Shown here: in pieces, positions 49,970-60,393 of the stretch | Layout: the number at the start of each line of letters is the position of its first letter | Numbering within the stretch: position 1 is the stretch's first letter | DNA from: Cymbidium sinense | Taxonomy: Eukaryota > Streptophyta > Magnoliopsida > Asparagales > Orchidaceae | Assembly (NCBI GenBank): GCA_021442155.1 | Contig: CM038221.1 | Span: 31,587,906 to 31,651,905 of the forward strand | Length of the DNA: 64,000 nt | Direction: 5' to 3' | Made by a program: the position numbers and the translations under genes | The notes under the pieces: generated by a model | Databases searched by the model: none | What the model was told of the DNA's origin: nothing | The model's input: only the letters and a program-made list of their open reading frames with translations

Positions 49970-50580
49970 CCATTGTTAAACCAGGAAAGTGAGGTAAACA
50001 AATGACCTCCTTGGGGCTACTTAAAGCCTTGTATTCCCGAGATGTCCATACTATATACCCATTATTATTCAAATCTATGTAAATCTATATATAAACATAG
50101 AAAGGAGAGCACTTAATTTATATGTAATATTTTTAATGACTTAGATGATCATGGATGCATGCATTTTTAGTAGAAAAGGGGATTACCATTCTCTAATCAA
50201 CTACACATGCAAATGTATAAAAGATGTAACTAAGTGTGTACTATTGTTAAACTAGGAAAGTGGGGTAATCAAATGACCTCCTTGGGGCTACTTAAAGCCT
50301 CGTATTCCCGGGATGTCCAGACTAAACACTTGCTATTGCAAATACATAAGAATGTATAAGTAACTATAAGAATAGAAAATCATGCAAAAAAATGTATTTA
50401 TTTAGTTGAATTATTTATGTATATGAATTAAAACTCTATCCAAATTCTAATATAAAAAATACATAGAAATGAAATCAAATAAGTATGTGTCATTATTAAA
50501 CCAGAAAAGTGAGGTAATCAAATGACCTCTTTTGGGCTACTTAAAGCCTCGTATTCCCGGGATGTCCAGATTATATGCCC
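49970..50580 (-). repeat. LTR subrepeats, three copies, older type (host LTR)
   Basis: Cores near 49980-50050, 50255-50330 and 50505-50575. Minus-strand form GGACATCCCGGGAATACGAG, GCTTTAAGTAGCCCCAAGG, AGGTCATTTGATTACCTCAC. Cleanest examples of the older subtype. Confidence 0.88.
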
Positions 50581-53500
50581 ATTATTATTCAAATCTATGT
50601 AAATCTATATGAAAACATAGGAAAGAGAGCCTCGTTTCGCATACTTAAGCTATAAGCACATGAAAATCCTATATGTATTCATGACTATCATCACTCCACA
50701 TATTATCAACAACTTATAAAGTTTGTAAAATAGTTTTGGATTTAATAGTGATAGTAGCCACACATATAATTAGACTAAGTCAACTCATGAAAGCTTACAT
50801 AAATAACTTTCATTTGAATTTGAAAGTATGAATGCATGAATTCATATGAAATATAATATTTAGAAATGATTGGAAATGAATAATTAAACATAAACGCATA
50901 GTCCATTCAACTAAATTAATTTCTAAAGACAATCCCATCAAATAAACTCATTTAAAGAAAACCAAAGTTTATTATTAATTTGATTTACGATTTTGACTAA
51001 TTTTAAAGAGGAGAAGAATTCTGCTATTTTAAACCAATTCCCATGTTGGTGAACTTAATTAGTTTAAGTTGAGATAATTAAGTAGATTTTATGAATTAAT
51101 TTAGTTTAATAACTAATTAAATCAATTAATTACCCTTACCTATGCTTCTTTAATTTGATTAACCACTTAATTATGAGCCACAAATGACATGAACATATGA
51201 GAAAAAAAAATTGCAATGCTCCTAAAGGGGCCTAATGCAAATGGCTCATGATTACAGATTAATTAAGTTAAAGAACATAATTAAGTACTTTTATGATTTT
51301 TTCACACTCATTGGGTTAATCATAATTTTCTCAAGGGTCTTTATATCCTTAAACACAAAGTGGAACCCTTAATTTCATTATTAATTATCTGATGTGATTA
51401 TGATTTCAATTTGATTAATTAAGCCACTTAATCAACTAATTAAACCCTTAATTAACTTCCATATTAATTAACCCTTTAAGATGGAATAGACTTGGGAAAA
51501 GAGATTAGGAAAGAGGTCCTAATCCCACTCCCTTATCCATTCACTATTGAATAGTGATTAATAATTTTAATTAATTAATTTATTATTATTTAGGGTGTCA
51601 ATTAATCATTAAATTGGTTAAGGGAGTAATTAGGGTTCAAACGATCAAATTTTCAATTAATCAAGCACTAAATTCCAAGAAAATCATGGGAGGCAGAGAT
51701 CATCCCATTAAATCAACAGAAAAAGTTTGGAATTAATTTCCCAAGTAATTAGAGGTTAATTAAACTAATTAAGTTTATACTTAAACTCAAATTAAGCCTT
51801 AATTACAGTTCAAAATTAATTATAATTATTTTTAATTAATTTTCTCTATTTTACCTTTAAAATGAGTATTTATTTATATTTTTTAGATTTTTTGCAATTA
51901 GTTATGATTTTTCAAAGTTTTAGCCATTAAAATAATTAATTAAGTCTTAATTAAACCTAATCCGCATCCATGATTAACTTGTGCTTTTTTAGCATGGCAC
52001 AAGATTGGTTATTTAAATGTGTCCGAGTCAGTGCTCATGTGGCTGGAAGCAAACATGATTTTATCCCCATCGTTTGATTTAAGATCGGTTGGCAGAGATT
52101 AAACTCGCAGTTCTTAAGGATTAAATCAGATCAAATCTAGTGGATTAATGACAACCGTCAGTTCCAATCATGCGGAACAGACGACGTGTGATCTATCATC
52201 CTCCGAGCAACGGGAGATGGACACCGTTCGCCTCCGCCACCCAATTCGAGCTCACCAAAGCTTGGATTGGCTCGAGATTGATCCCGCACCTTCACAAGAA
52301 GGATCCGAAGGGATCTATCGGTCAGATTCACACGACATCCATGTTCTCTTCAAAAAGGCCTAGAAAATTTTGCTAAAAGCTCAGTTTGAAGGAATTTACC
52401 TTGTTGAAGCTCAAGATCGGCAACGCAATGCTTGAAGTAGCTTCGCCTGGACAAGGAGAAGCCCCGTTGAGAAGCTCACGTGGTGATTCCTCACCGTTTG
52501 CTTGGTGGACCAAGCACCCTCACTTTGCAAGCCGATGTTGATCGAAAAGGTACTTCTGGTGGTCGGAGGGCTCGGGAGAAGATTTGTTTCACCTCGTCGG
52601 AGCTTGGTGGATGTATGGGTGAAGTTAATTTGAATGGGGTTGAGTATTGGTGGAGTTGGATGGAAGGAGAGGTTGCCTTATTTCAGTTTGAGGTTTTTCG
52701 GCAAGGGGGAAGCTTGGGAGGCTTGTAGAGTGCTCTAAGGACTTCGAAATGACCCTTGGAAGCTCTTTGAGGGTGAGTGTGTGTGAATTGAATTGAAATG
52801 AGGGGGTATATTCCCCTCCCCACTATCTTAGATCGGACGGCTTGGATTGGATCCTCCATTACCAGCCGTTTGGCCACCAAAAGTGGTTAGAAGGGATAGG
52901 ACTAGGCTGATGTGGCTCGGTTTGGTTGGCCAAGGGGTCTAGTTGGTGGCTCAAAGTAGTCCCCTTCATCCATGGGTCCGATCAATGAGAGGAGGTGAGT
53001 TGAGTTAGGTGAGTTAACTCACCTCCCCTTGTTCCATGGCTGACCTAGCCCATGTGGGTCGGGTTAGCCATGTAAATAGGGCTCCATTTTGGGTATTAGG
53101 CGGCTTCCAAGTGAAAAGAAGGGGAGTTGAACTTCCTAAAATGGATTTTGTCCCATGTGGGGAGCTTTAGCCAATGGGTAATAGGTCAAATTGGATCTCA
53201 ATTAGGTTTTACTGGTTTTGGGTTGACCCAAGGTGAGCCAAGGATGGGTCAAGCCAAATTCCATTGGGTTTGGGCTTGGTTTGAGTGAGGTTGGCTCAAT
53301 TTGACCCATGTAGATCAAATTGAGCTAGGCTGAGTTAGTTTGACCAATTGGTAAAATTAGGTTAAACCAAGGGTTGGGTCATGTTCAAATGAGTATTTGA
53401 GATATTTTGGTTCAATTGGTTTGAGTCAATTTGGCTTAGATTTGATTTTGGCTCATTTGAGTTTATATGGGTCAAATGGGTCAAGTTGACTAATTTGGTC

Positions 53501-54889
53501 CAATTGGCCAAATTGGCTTGGGTTACGAGTTGGTTTGGGCTTGATTAATCAATTGAAGATGATTGTACGCTTTAGTTTAAATTAATTTGGATTTGGAAAT
53601 ATTTTAGGCCAAATTGACCCTTTAGGTCAACTTGGGCTAAATGGGTCAATTGGTCAAATTGGCTTCAATTATGGCTTCAATCATGTTCAATGATCAATTT
53701 GAAATGAACTTGAGCCATTGGTTGCAATCAATTTAGGTTGGATCTTAATTTGACCCAATTTTGTCTTTTAGGTCAAATTGGGTTAACTTGGGTCAAAGGG
53801 TCAATTGGGTTAGGTTTGGCTTAATTGGTGATCAAGTCATATTCAAGGGTTGATTTTAAATTGATGTGAATCATATGTTTCAATTAATTTGTCTTGGGTT
53901 GGGATTTGGCTAGTTTGATTTATGTAGGTTAAGTGGGTTAACTTGGTCAAATGACCAAGTCGATTTGGTTTGACCCAATTGATGGCAAGTGATCAATCAA
54001 GAATGATTGATAATCATCATAGGGGGTTTTGATGATTTTCAATCCAGTAGGATTGAAATTTGATTCAAATTTGGTCAAATTGGGGTGGACCTGGCTAGTT
54101 GAATCGGTTGAATTGAGTTTAGTGGAATTTATATGAATTTAGGGATTGATTTATAGCTTTGATTGCAATTGATTTGGGTTGAAATAGATTTTGGCTCATT
54201 TGGATAAGATGGGTTTGGTTTGGTTTGATTGAATTGATTTTGGCTTAGGTTCCATTGATTGTAGATTTCATTTATATTTGGGATGATAATTGGGAAATAA
54301 TGATTCATGAGAAAATCAATTGAGTTTGATTGGAGTGAAGGAAATTTTGCTAAGTTCATGGCATTGAATCATGTGACTTAGAATGATTGATTTGATTTGG
54401 TTTGGTTTGGTTGATTTGAATTTGAATATGAATTTGATTTGGGTTTTGGGATGATGATTGAAGAATTAAATTGATTTTGGAAAAATAAATTGAATTTGGT
54501 TTAAATTGAAGGAATTTGGCCAAGTCCATGGGATTGAGTCATAGGCTTAGGTTTAGGTTAATTTGATTTAATTTGGTTTGGTTGGTTTGAATTTGAATAT
54601 GGATTTGATTTGGATTTGGAAATGTATTGAGTTTGAATTATGAATTTGATTTGGGATGTATTGACTTTGAAGTTTGGTTTAACTTAAGAAGGTAAGTATG
54701 GATTTTGTTAGGCTATAGGGTAGGTAAGTTTTCCTTAATCCTTTGATTAACCCTTTTGAGTCTCTAAGCTTAGGTTAAGTGTTCACCTAATTTCTAGAAA
54801 TATTTTGTGACTAAGGAGAATCTAGTATCTAGAAGACTCCTAAATCTAAGATGGAAGATTGAGTCTTCACTCCAAAAGTGAGGTCAATA

Positions 54890-56165
54890 GTCATTTTGTA
54901 TACATCTTAACCAAGTCCTTTTAGGTCTACCTCTACCTTTCATAACATAAGCAAAATCTAGTACATCTATTCTCCTAACTGGGTCATCAGATGGTCGACG
55001 CTTTATGTGGTCAAACCATCTAAGGTGACTCTCTCTAATCTTATATGTCACTGGAGCTACTCCAACCTTTTCCCAAACATACTCATTTTGCATTTTATCT
55101 CTAAGAGTAATGCCACTCATCCACCTAAGCATCCTCATCTCTGCAACATTTAACTTAGTCTTATTCTTCTCTTTTACTGGAAAATATTATGCATCATAAA
55201 TCATTGTGGGTCGTGCCACCATCTTATAAAATTATCCCTTAAATCTAGGTGGTACTTTTCTATCACACAACAAGCCAGATGCATTTCTCCACTTCAAACC
55301 ATCCAACTTGAATTCTACTAATAACATCTCCATCTATTTCACCATTATTTTAAATAATAGAGCCTATATTTCTAAAATGCTCACTCTTTTTAATGACTTG
55401 ATCACCCAATGTCACAACACCACCACTAGAACTTCTACAACTAAAATTACACTCTATATATTCAATTTTAGATCTACTTAAATGAAAACCTTTAGACTCT
55501 AAGGTCGGCCTCCATAATTCAAGTTTCTCTTGGGCTCCCTCTCTAGTTTTATCAACAAGAAGAATGTCATCAGCAAAATCATACACCATGATACATCTTC
55601 CTGTAAATGCCTAGTAAGAACATCCATAACTAAGGCCAAAAAACAAAGGCTTAAGTTGATCCTTGATGTAATCCAACTAAAATAGGAAAATATTTTATCA
55701 ATGCTACTTTTGTTTAGACATATGTAACAACTCTAGTATGCATATCTTTAATTACTTGAATATAACTAATATTAACTCTTTTCATTTCTAGAACTCTAAA
55801 AAGAATTCTCTTAGAATTTAATCATAAGCTTTCTCTAAATCAACAAATATCATATGTAGATCCTCCTTACTTTCTCAATACTTCTCCATCAAATCTCTCA
55901 AAAGATGTATAACATCCATAATAAATCTATCCATCATAAAACCAAATTGATTTTGAGAAACTTTTGTATCACATCGTAACCTATGCTCAATTACTCTCTC
56001 CCATAATTTTATTGTACAACACATCAACTTAATTCCTCTATAATTTGCACACTCTTATGCATCACCTTTATTCTTAAATATAAGAACCAACAAACTCTTT
56101 CTTCACTCCGATATTTTGTTACTCACTTGTCAATTATGCTTGACAAGTAGAGATGGACTTTTTTT
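54890..56165 (-). pseudogene. RTE-type LINE reverse transcriptase relic, interrupted by the host element
   Basis: Minus strand from about 56135: LLVLIFKNKGDA, ANYRGIKLM, LWERVIEHRLR, SQNQFGFM and DLHMIFVDLEKAYD (RT motif A), then YDFADDILLVD (motif C with catalytic DD, about 55580), LESKGFHLSRSKIEYIECNFS, then near 55140-54890 MLRWMSGITLRDK, RESHLRWFDHIKRRPSDD and KGRGRPKRTWLRCIQND. This order is the RTE clade of plant LINEs. Stops are frequent. It breaks at 54889/54890 exactly where the host gypsy LTR begins, so its C-terminus and 3' tail should lie beyond the left edge of the window. The endonuclease part was not found; the right boundary is approximate. Confidence 0.92.
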
Positions 56166-58147
56166 ACTCAATATTGTTTATTTTCTTAGTAGGATCCTCT
56201 CTCATACTACATTATGTACATAGGCATAAAGTCAAATCATATAAATTTTCCATCTTCATATGTATTTATCTAAGTGTCCTTCTTTTCTTCTCTAGAGGGA
56301 TTTGAACCACATTATAGGCCCATATGCTCCAAGAATAGAATTGACAACCAACTTTGCTCTTTAATGATGCTTGTTCCCCTCAAACTAGAAAGTATCTTGG
56401 GAAAAGAATTAACCAATATCATTCTCTCATTCTCTATTGGTTCCATCCTTTGTCTTTTTGTAGTTCATATGATACATCCTTAACATCGAACTAATCCCTA
56501 TCTTTGTATATATTTTTGGAGATCTTATTAAAAACTTAGCTTAAAAAAAAATTGTAGTTGAGGGATTCTTTTGACGTCTATATTCATTTGTGATACAAGA
56601 AGTATCTTCTCTTAAATCAATGCTATTTTAACATTATAGTGTTAGTCCATGCCATTGTTTTTTTTTTTTTGTGTTAACATAATGATGCTTGTTATCATTG
56701 ATAATTGGGATCATTCAAAATTTCCTCTATATACTTTTTCTAAGAACTTCATGAAAGATGTCATTTAGATCCTCCATTATTGATTGTTGGAGGGGATCAT
56801 GGTGTCATGATCATTTTGTCTAGCAAGCAACTCTTACTATTACTAATAAATAAATCTTAATAGCACCAAATTAGGATAGAGCCTCTCCACTTAATGGGAA
56901 AATCAAGACATGTCACGTGATGAGTGCCTAATGAAACACCTATAAGTTTATTCACTACTATCAGTCAAGGGTGAACAAAGAATTTTTCGCATTATTACTA
57001 AAAAATAATGTAAAGTTAAAGTATTTTATTTTAGTAAATTTTATTTTTTTAATTATTGTTTGTCTAAGCAAGTTTTAGAGTAAAACATCATTAATTATGC
57101 CCAAGAATGTGTTGAATACTAGAGAACCAATTTTGATAAATTTATGAGATTCTCCGGATCGAATCCATCACCTCCATAAGCCACCATCTAACATTTTCCC
57201 ATTAATGGAGATAAATAACTAATCTTAATGGCCTTGTTGTTGTCTTAGGTGATGTTGAAAATAGATGAGCATGTCTCTCATTGAGGAAATCACAATGAAA
57301 CACCTTCAACAAATAATTTTTTGTATCCTATTATCTCATTTATTACCAACATGAGCTTTTAGAGTAATGCCACCAAGATCTATACCAATCTCCCCTCTTA
57401 TCATTTAATAAAGGGACAAGACCCTAAGAAAAGGTCAATACCACAACTCTACCAATAAGTTTTTTAAAGCATCATCACAAATAATTATTTTTGTGCTTTT
57501 ATTGAGTTATTAATACCTACTTCATCTTGCTAGTTAGTAATATATCTAATGATCTTATCAACCATCGATCTATTGTCACCCGATAACCTATGTCTCTTCT
57601 AGCTTGGTTAAGGTTACACATTATTTTATTAAAATCAATAGACCAAATTGAACCAAATTCATTTAGAGATATTGATTTTATTTAATGATTGTTGATTCAT
57701 TTATTTGTTTATATTTTTTGAACTATTTGCTTTATATATTTTTGGTTCAATTTTATTTTAGACAAAATCAGTTAAACTAAATACTCAAATACTAATGTGT
57801 AATGAATTATTGATTCGTTAGTGCAAGAACTAAGATTTAATATAGTGGGTCTAACAACTTAGTGAGTAATTCACTATAAATATGTTAGTACTCATCACTT
57901 TCTCCTTTTCAAAATCCCAAACATCGGTTACCCACCTTAGTCAATATTTGTATCCATGCAAGACATAACTACGTAAGGATTGTAAGAATAAAATGGGGAA
58001 TCAATAATACAAATTCAGGCGACTCCTTCCTTGTCATCTGTAAATCACACTCTTATCTTCATCCTTTTTCAGCTCTTATCAGCTCACACTTTGTAAAATC
58101 AACATTCTCTTATCAATAGTTTCTTTCATTATTAAAGCCATAATGAT
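56166..58147. other. AT-rich intergenic sequence, nothing recognised
   Basis: About 2 kb with no supported gene, repeat or RNA. The 69-codon frame at 56274-56483 has no recognisable domain and no splice or homology support. It may include decayed 5' LINE sequence. Confidence 0.5.
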
Positions 58148-58394
58148 GACTCTGTTTGGAATAGTTGCATGATATGAAAATACAATGATAAACTACAGAA
58201 GAAGTTGTGACAAGTATTACAATTTTCTTTTATTTTAAAAAATCATATCATAATTTTTTGATAGTCGTTGCACTCTCTGTCAAGTCAAGTTAAAAAACAC
58301 AACTTTTTTATTATAGCTTCTTCAAACACTATTTATCAAATGCCTCTGTCGTGCAATTCAGATCGCACCGCTACTATTTCCTTAAACACAGCCT
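58148..58394. mobile_element. Possible small MITE
   Basis: Starts GACTCTGTTTGGAATAGTTG; the reversed end reads TAGGCTGTGTTTAAGGAAAT. These imperfect ends resemble the GGnCTGTTTGG-type ends of Tourist-like MITEs. No convincing 3-bp target duplication was found. Confidence 0.3.
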
Positions 58395-59620
58395 AAAGTA
58401 GATTAATATCTCTAACCCATAGAGAAATCTAACTCTAATTCTTTTGATCTTAACTAAACTAATATCTTTCTTCTCTTCTCACTTCTCAATTTAAATTTTT
58501 GTTGCTACATCTCCTGATCTGATTGAGTTCAAACAATGGCATATTGTAAGTTTCGGTTGCTACATGTATTTAAATTTTTTGGTATCATAGTAGTTGAGAG
58601 ACAATTAATATAATATTATAAAAACTTTGATCATAAGTAGCGAAGAGCTCGATATTTATGTAATTTTTTTATTTTTTTTCATATTTACTTTTTCAATGAT
58701 AGCCCTTTACTATTTTTATAATTATTTATTCAACTTTTCTTATATGATTTTTATAATCAGCTGAATATATTTACTTTTATGATAACGACAGTATTTATAA
58801 TTAATTTGTACTAAATTTTAATATTTTGTATCTTTAGATGTCACATTACGAAGAAAATTCGCACATAGCTTATTAATATAAATTTTATATGAGGCCATTG
58901 AAGTTAATTGTTTTTTACCTGCATCGAAGTAGTTAACTATTATAATATCCTTCAATTGATTTTACGTCCACTTAATTAAGTAAAATAAATAATTATTTTA
59001 TTTTTTTATGATAGAGATAAAAATCTAATAGTTTTTTATATAATTAAATGAGAGATTATTACGTGCAGAGTCTGGGTGCAGAGTCTGGATGTAATTCTAC
59101 GTCCAGACTCTAATAACATAATAACATGTGATGTTCAATCAATACACAATTATTATATATTAATTATAAAATATTATATATTATTATATATTGATATTAG
59201 CATAATAATATAATATCTATATATATATATAATATTATACAGTATTTTATAATTAAAATATAATATTTTAACTAATATTTAATAATTTTATATTGATTGA
59301 GAGTCATTTGATATTATATTATTAAAATTTGAATATAATTTTTTATATCAAATAATATTTTTTTCAATTAAATATACACAGCAAAACTTAAATCCGGCCA
59401 ACAAGGGAAGAATGCTTGCTTGCCAAGCAGACCTTCCTTTAAAGAAAGGGAATCGGCTGACTTCTCATTGACTTGCTCCCTTTGAACCATTTGGTGATTC
59501 CTCTCTCCCGCCGGCCAAATTACGTCGAATGGTGAAAATTAGAAAAATATAAGGGCTTTAATGTAAAAAATATATATATATTAATATTTCGTTTAATTAT
59601 TTATTTTTATCTCTGTGAGC
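58395..59620. other. AT-rich intergenic sequence with one hairpin
   Basis: Very AT-rich, with TA-microsatellite-like stretches at 59140-59260. A hairpin lies at 59080-59111. No gene seen. Confidence 0.5.
59080..59111. repeat. 14-bp hairpin with duplicated arm
   Basis: AGAGTCTGGATGTA (59080-59093), loop ATTC, TACGTCCAGACTCT (59098-59111): 13 of 14 pairs, the odd one a G-T pair. A second copy of GCAGAGTCTGG lies just upstream (59065-59075). Could be the relic of a transposon end; not assigned. Confidence 0.6.
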
Positions 59621-59624
59621 GTAG

Positions 59625-59832
59625 CATATTCATCACCCACCGTCTCTTAGCTCGGTTGGTGAAATGAGGAACTTTTGGACGCGTTCGATTCTCTCCGAGG
59701 CGGGCGTAGACATTAAGGGGACCCGTTACGCATGGGTGATGAATGTGACGTTTTAAGCCCCAGGGGATTAGTCATAACGACATCCCTACCCACAAGATGG
59801 ATGAGGTGTTAGGTGGATACCCAAAAAAAAAA
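59625..59832 (+). mobile_element. tRNA-derived SINE-like element
   Basis: Pol III internal promoter boxes are well spaced: box A TAGCTCGGTTGG (59648-59659) and box B GCGTTCGATTCT (59681-59692), followed by a ~130-bp unrelated body and a poly-A tail of 10 (59823-59832). No cloverleaf closes, so it is not a tRNA gene. Unusually, the box A/B segment is enclosed by a 15-nt inverted repeat (59625-59639 and 59733-59747, 14 of 15 matching). No target duplication could be set with confidence, so the 5' end is approximate. Confidence 0.65.
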
Positions 59833-60393
59833 TCTATATGCCCGGAGAATCTTGCTAATTAGTCATTTCATGATGCTTCTCAAGCGCATTTATCTATAAA
59901 CGCCAAGATATTTAAAGTAAGTCAAATGCAAAGCATGATGTTGATATGTTCTTCCCCTTGACTGAATAAATAAAGAAATTTAAGTGCAATTTGGAAAACA
60001 TTTTGCTTAGTAATTTAATAGGGTTGGTGGGTCTAATCCAATCACATTTAAATAATATAACATTTGAATTTTCACCATTTAATAAATATGAATTTGAATT
60101 CTCTGTGATGAGAAATGATATGAGATTTATTATTAATGAATAAAGGTATTTTTTTTTTAAGATCATGATTATATTATTTATTGTAAAATGTAATATGGTT
60201 GTTTAAAGACATCAAAACTTGATTGGTTCAAACATAGTTTAAGTACGATTGAAAAGTGAATAGAAATAATGGTTACAAAATTAGAATTTTGTTTTAACTC
60301 GAAACTCTATTGAACTTTGGAGTGGACTACGAAGGAAAATGATTTTATTTGATGTGAGGACATGAAAGAGAATCTATTAGAAATGGTTTGTAG
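59833..60393. other. Intergenic sequence, nothing recognised
   Basis: About 560 bp. The 84-codon minus-strand frame at 59912-60166 is Asn/Ser/Leu-rich with no domain and is probably chance. GTTTGTAG at 60386-60393 is the left target duplication of the next element. Confidence 0.5.

Larger units (their letters stand above)
1..54889 (-). mobile_element. Host Ty3/gypsy (Tat/Ogre-like) retrotransposon, interrupted, 3' part outside window
   Basis: Base layer of the stack, read on the minus strand. The 5' LTR starts at 54889 (TATTGACC, a decayed TGTTGACC) and ends at 25859; then come a primer binding site, a minisatellite leader, gag, protease, RT, RNase H, a second RNase H and the first part of integrase, which runs off the window at position 1. 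The domain order with two RNase H domains is that of the Tat/Ogre branch of Ty3/gypsy. The 5' LTR is interrupted by solo LTR C and the leader by solo LTR A'. All coding domains carry stops and frameshifts, so the copy is dead. The five bases after its right end are GTCAT, the expected target duplication; the partner copy would lie left of the window. The lineage call rests on recognised domain motifs, not on a phylogeny. Confidence 0.85.
47885..54889 (-). mobile_element. Host 5' LTR, main part
   Basis: Continues 25859-26413 after solo LTR C; AGCTT at 47885-47889 is the right target duplication of C. Minus strand begins at 54889 with TATTGACCTCACTTTTGG. Carries the TATA-like motif (48810), three older-type subrepeats (49970-50580), the TTAATTAA-rich, GATC-rich (51960-52480) and TTGACC-rich (53200-54090) blocks. 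It also holds the uninterrupted versions of the sites occupied by copy A (about 49532) and the small RTE (about 50700) in A'. No gene. Confidence 0.9.

Noticed and set aside
59080..59116. Helitron 3' end (hairpin followed by CTAAT)
   Set aside because: The stem runs into the CTCTAA itself with no 8-12 nt spacer, and no TC 5' end was found.
59641..59715. Genuine tRNA gene
   Set aside because: Box A and box B fit, but no acceptor or anticodon stems close and a poly-A tail follows, so SINE-like is better.
59912..60166. 84-codon minus-strand frame
   Set aside because: Low-complexity Asn/Ser/Leu sequence in AT-rich DNA, no domain or splice context.
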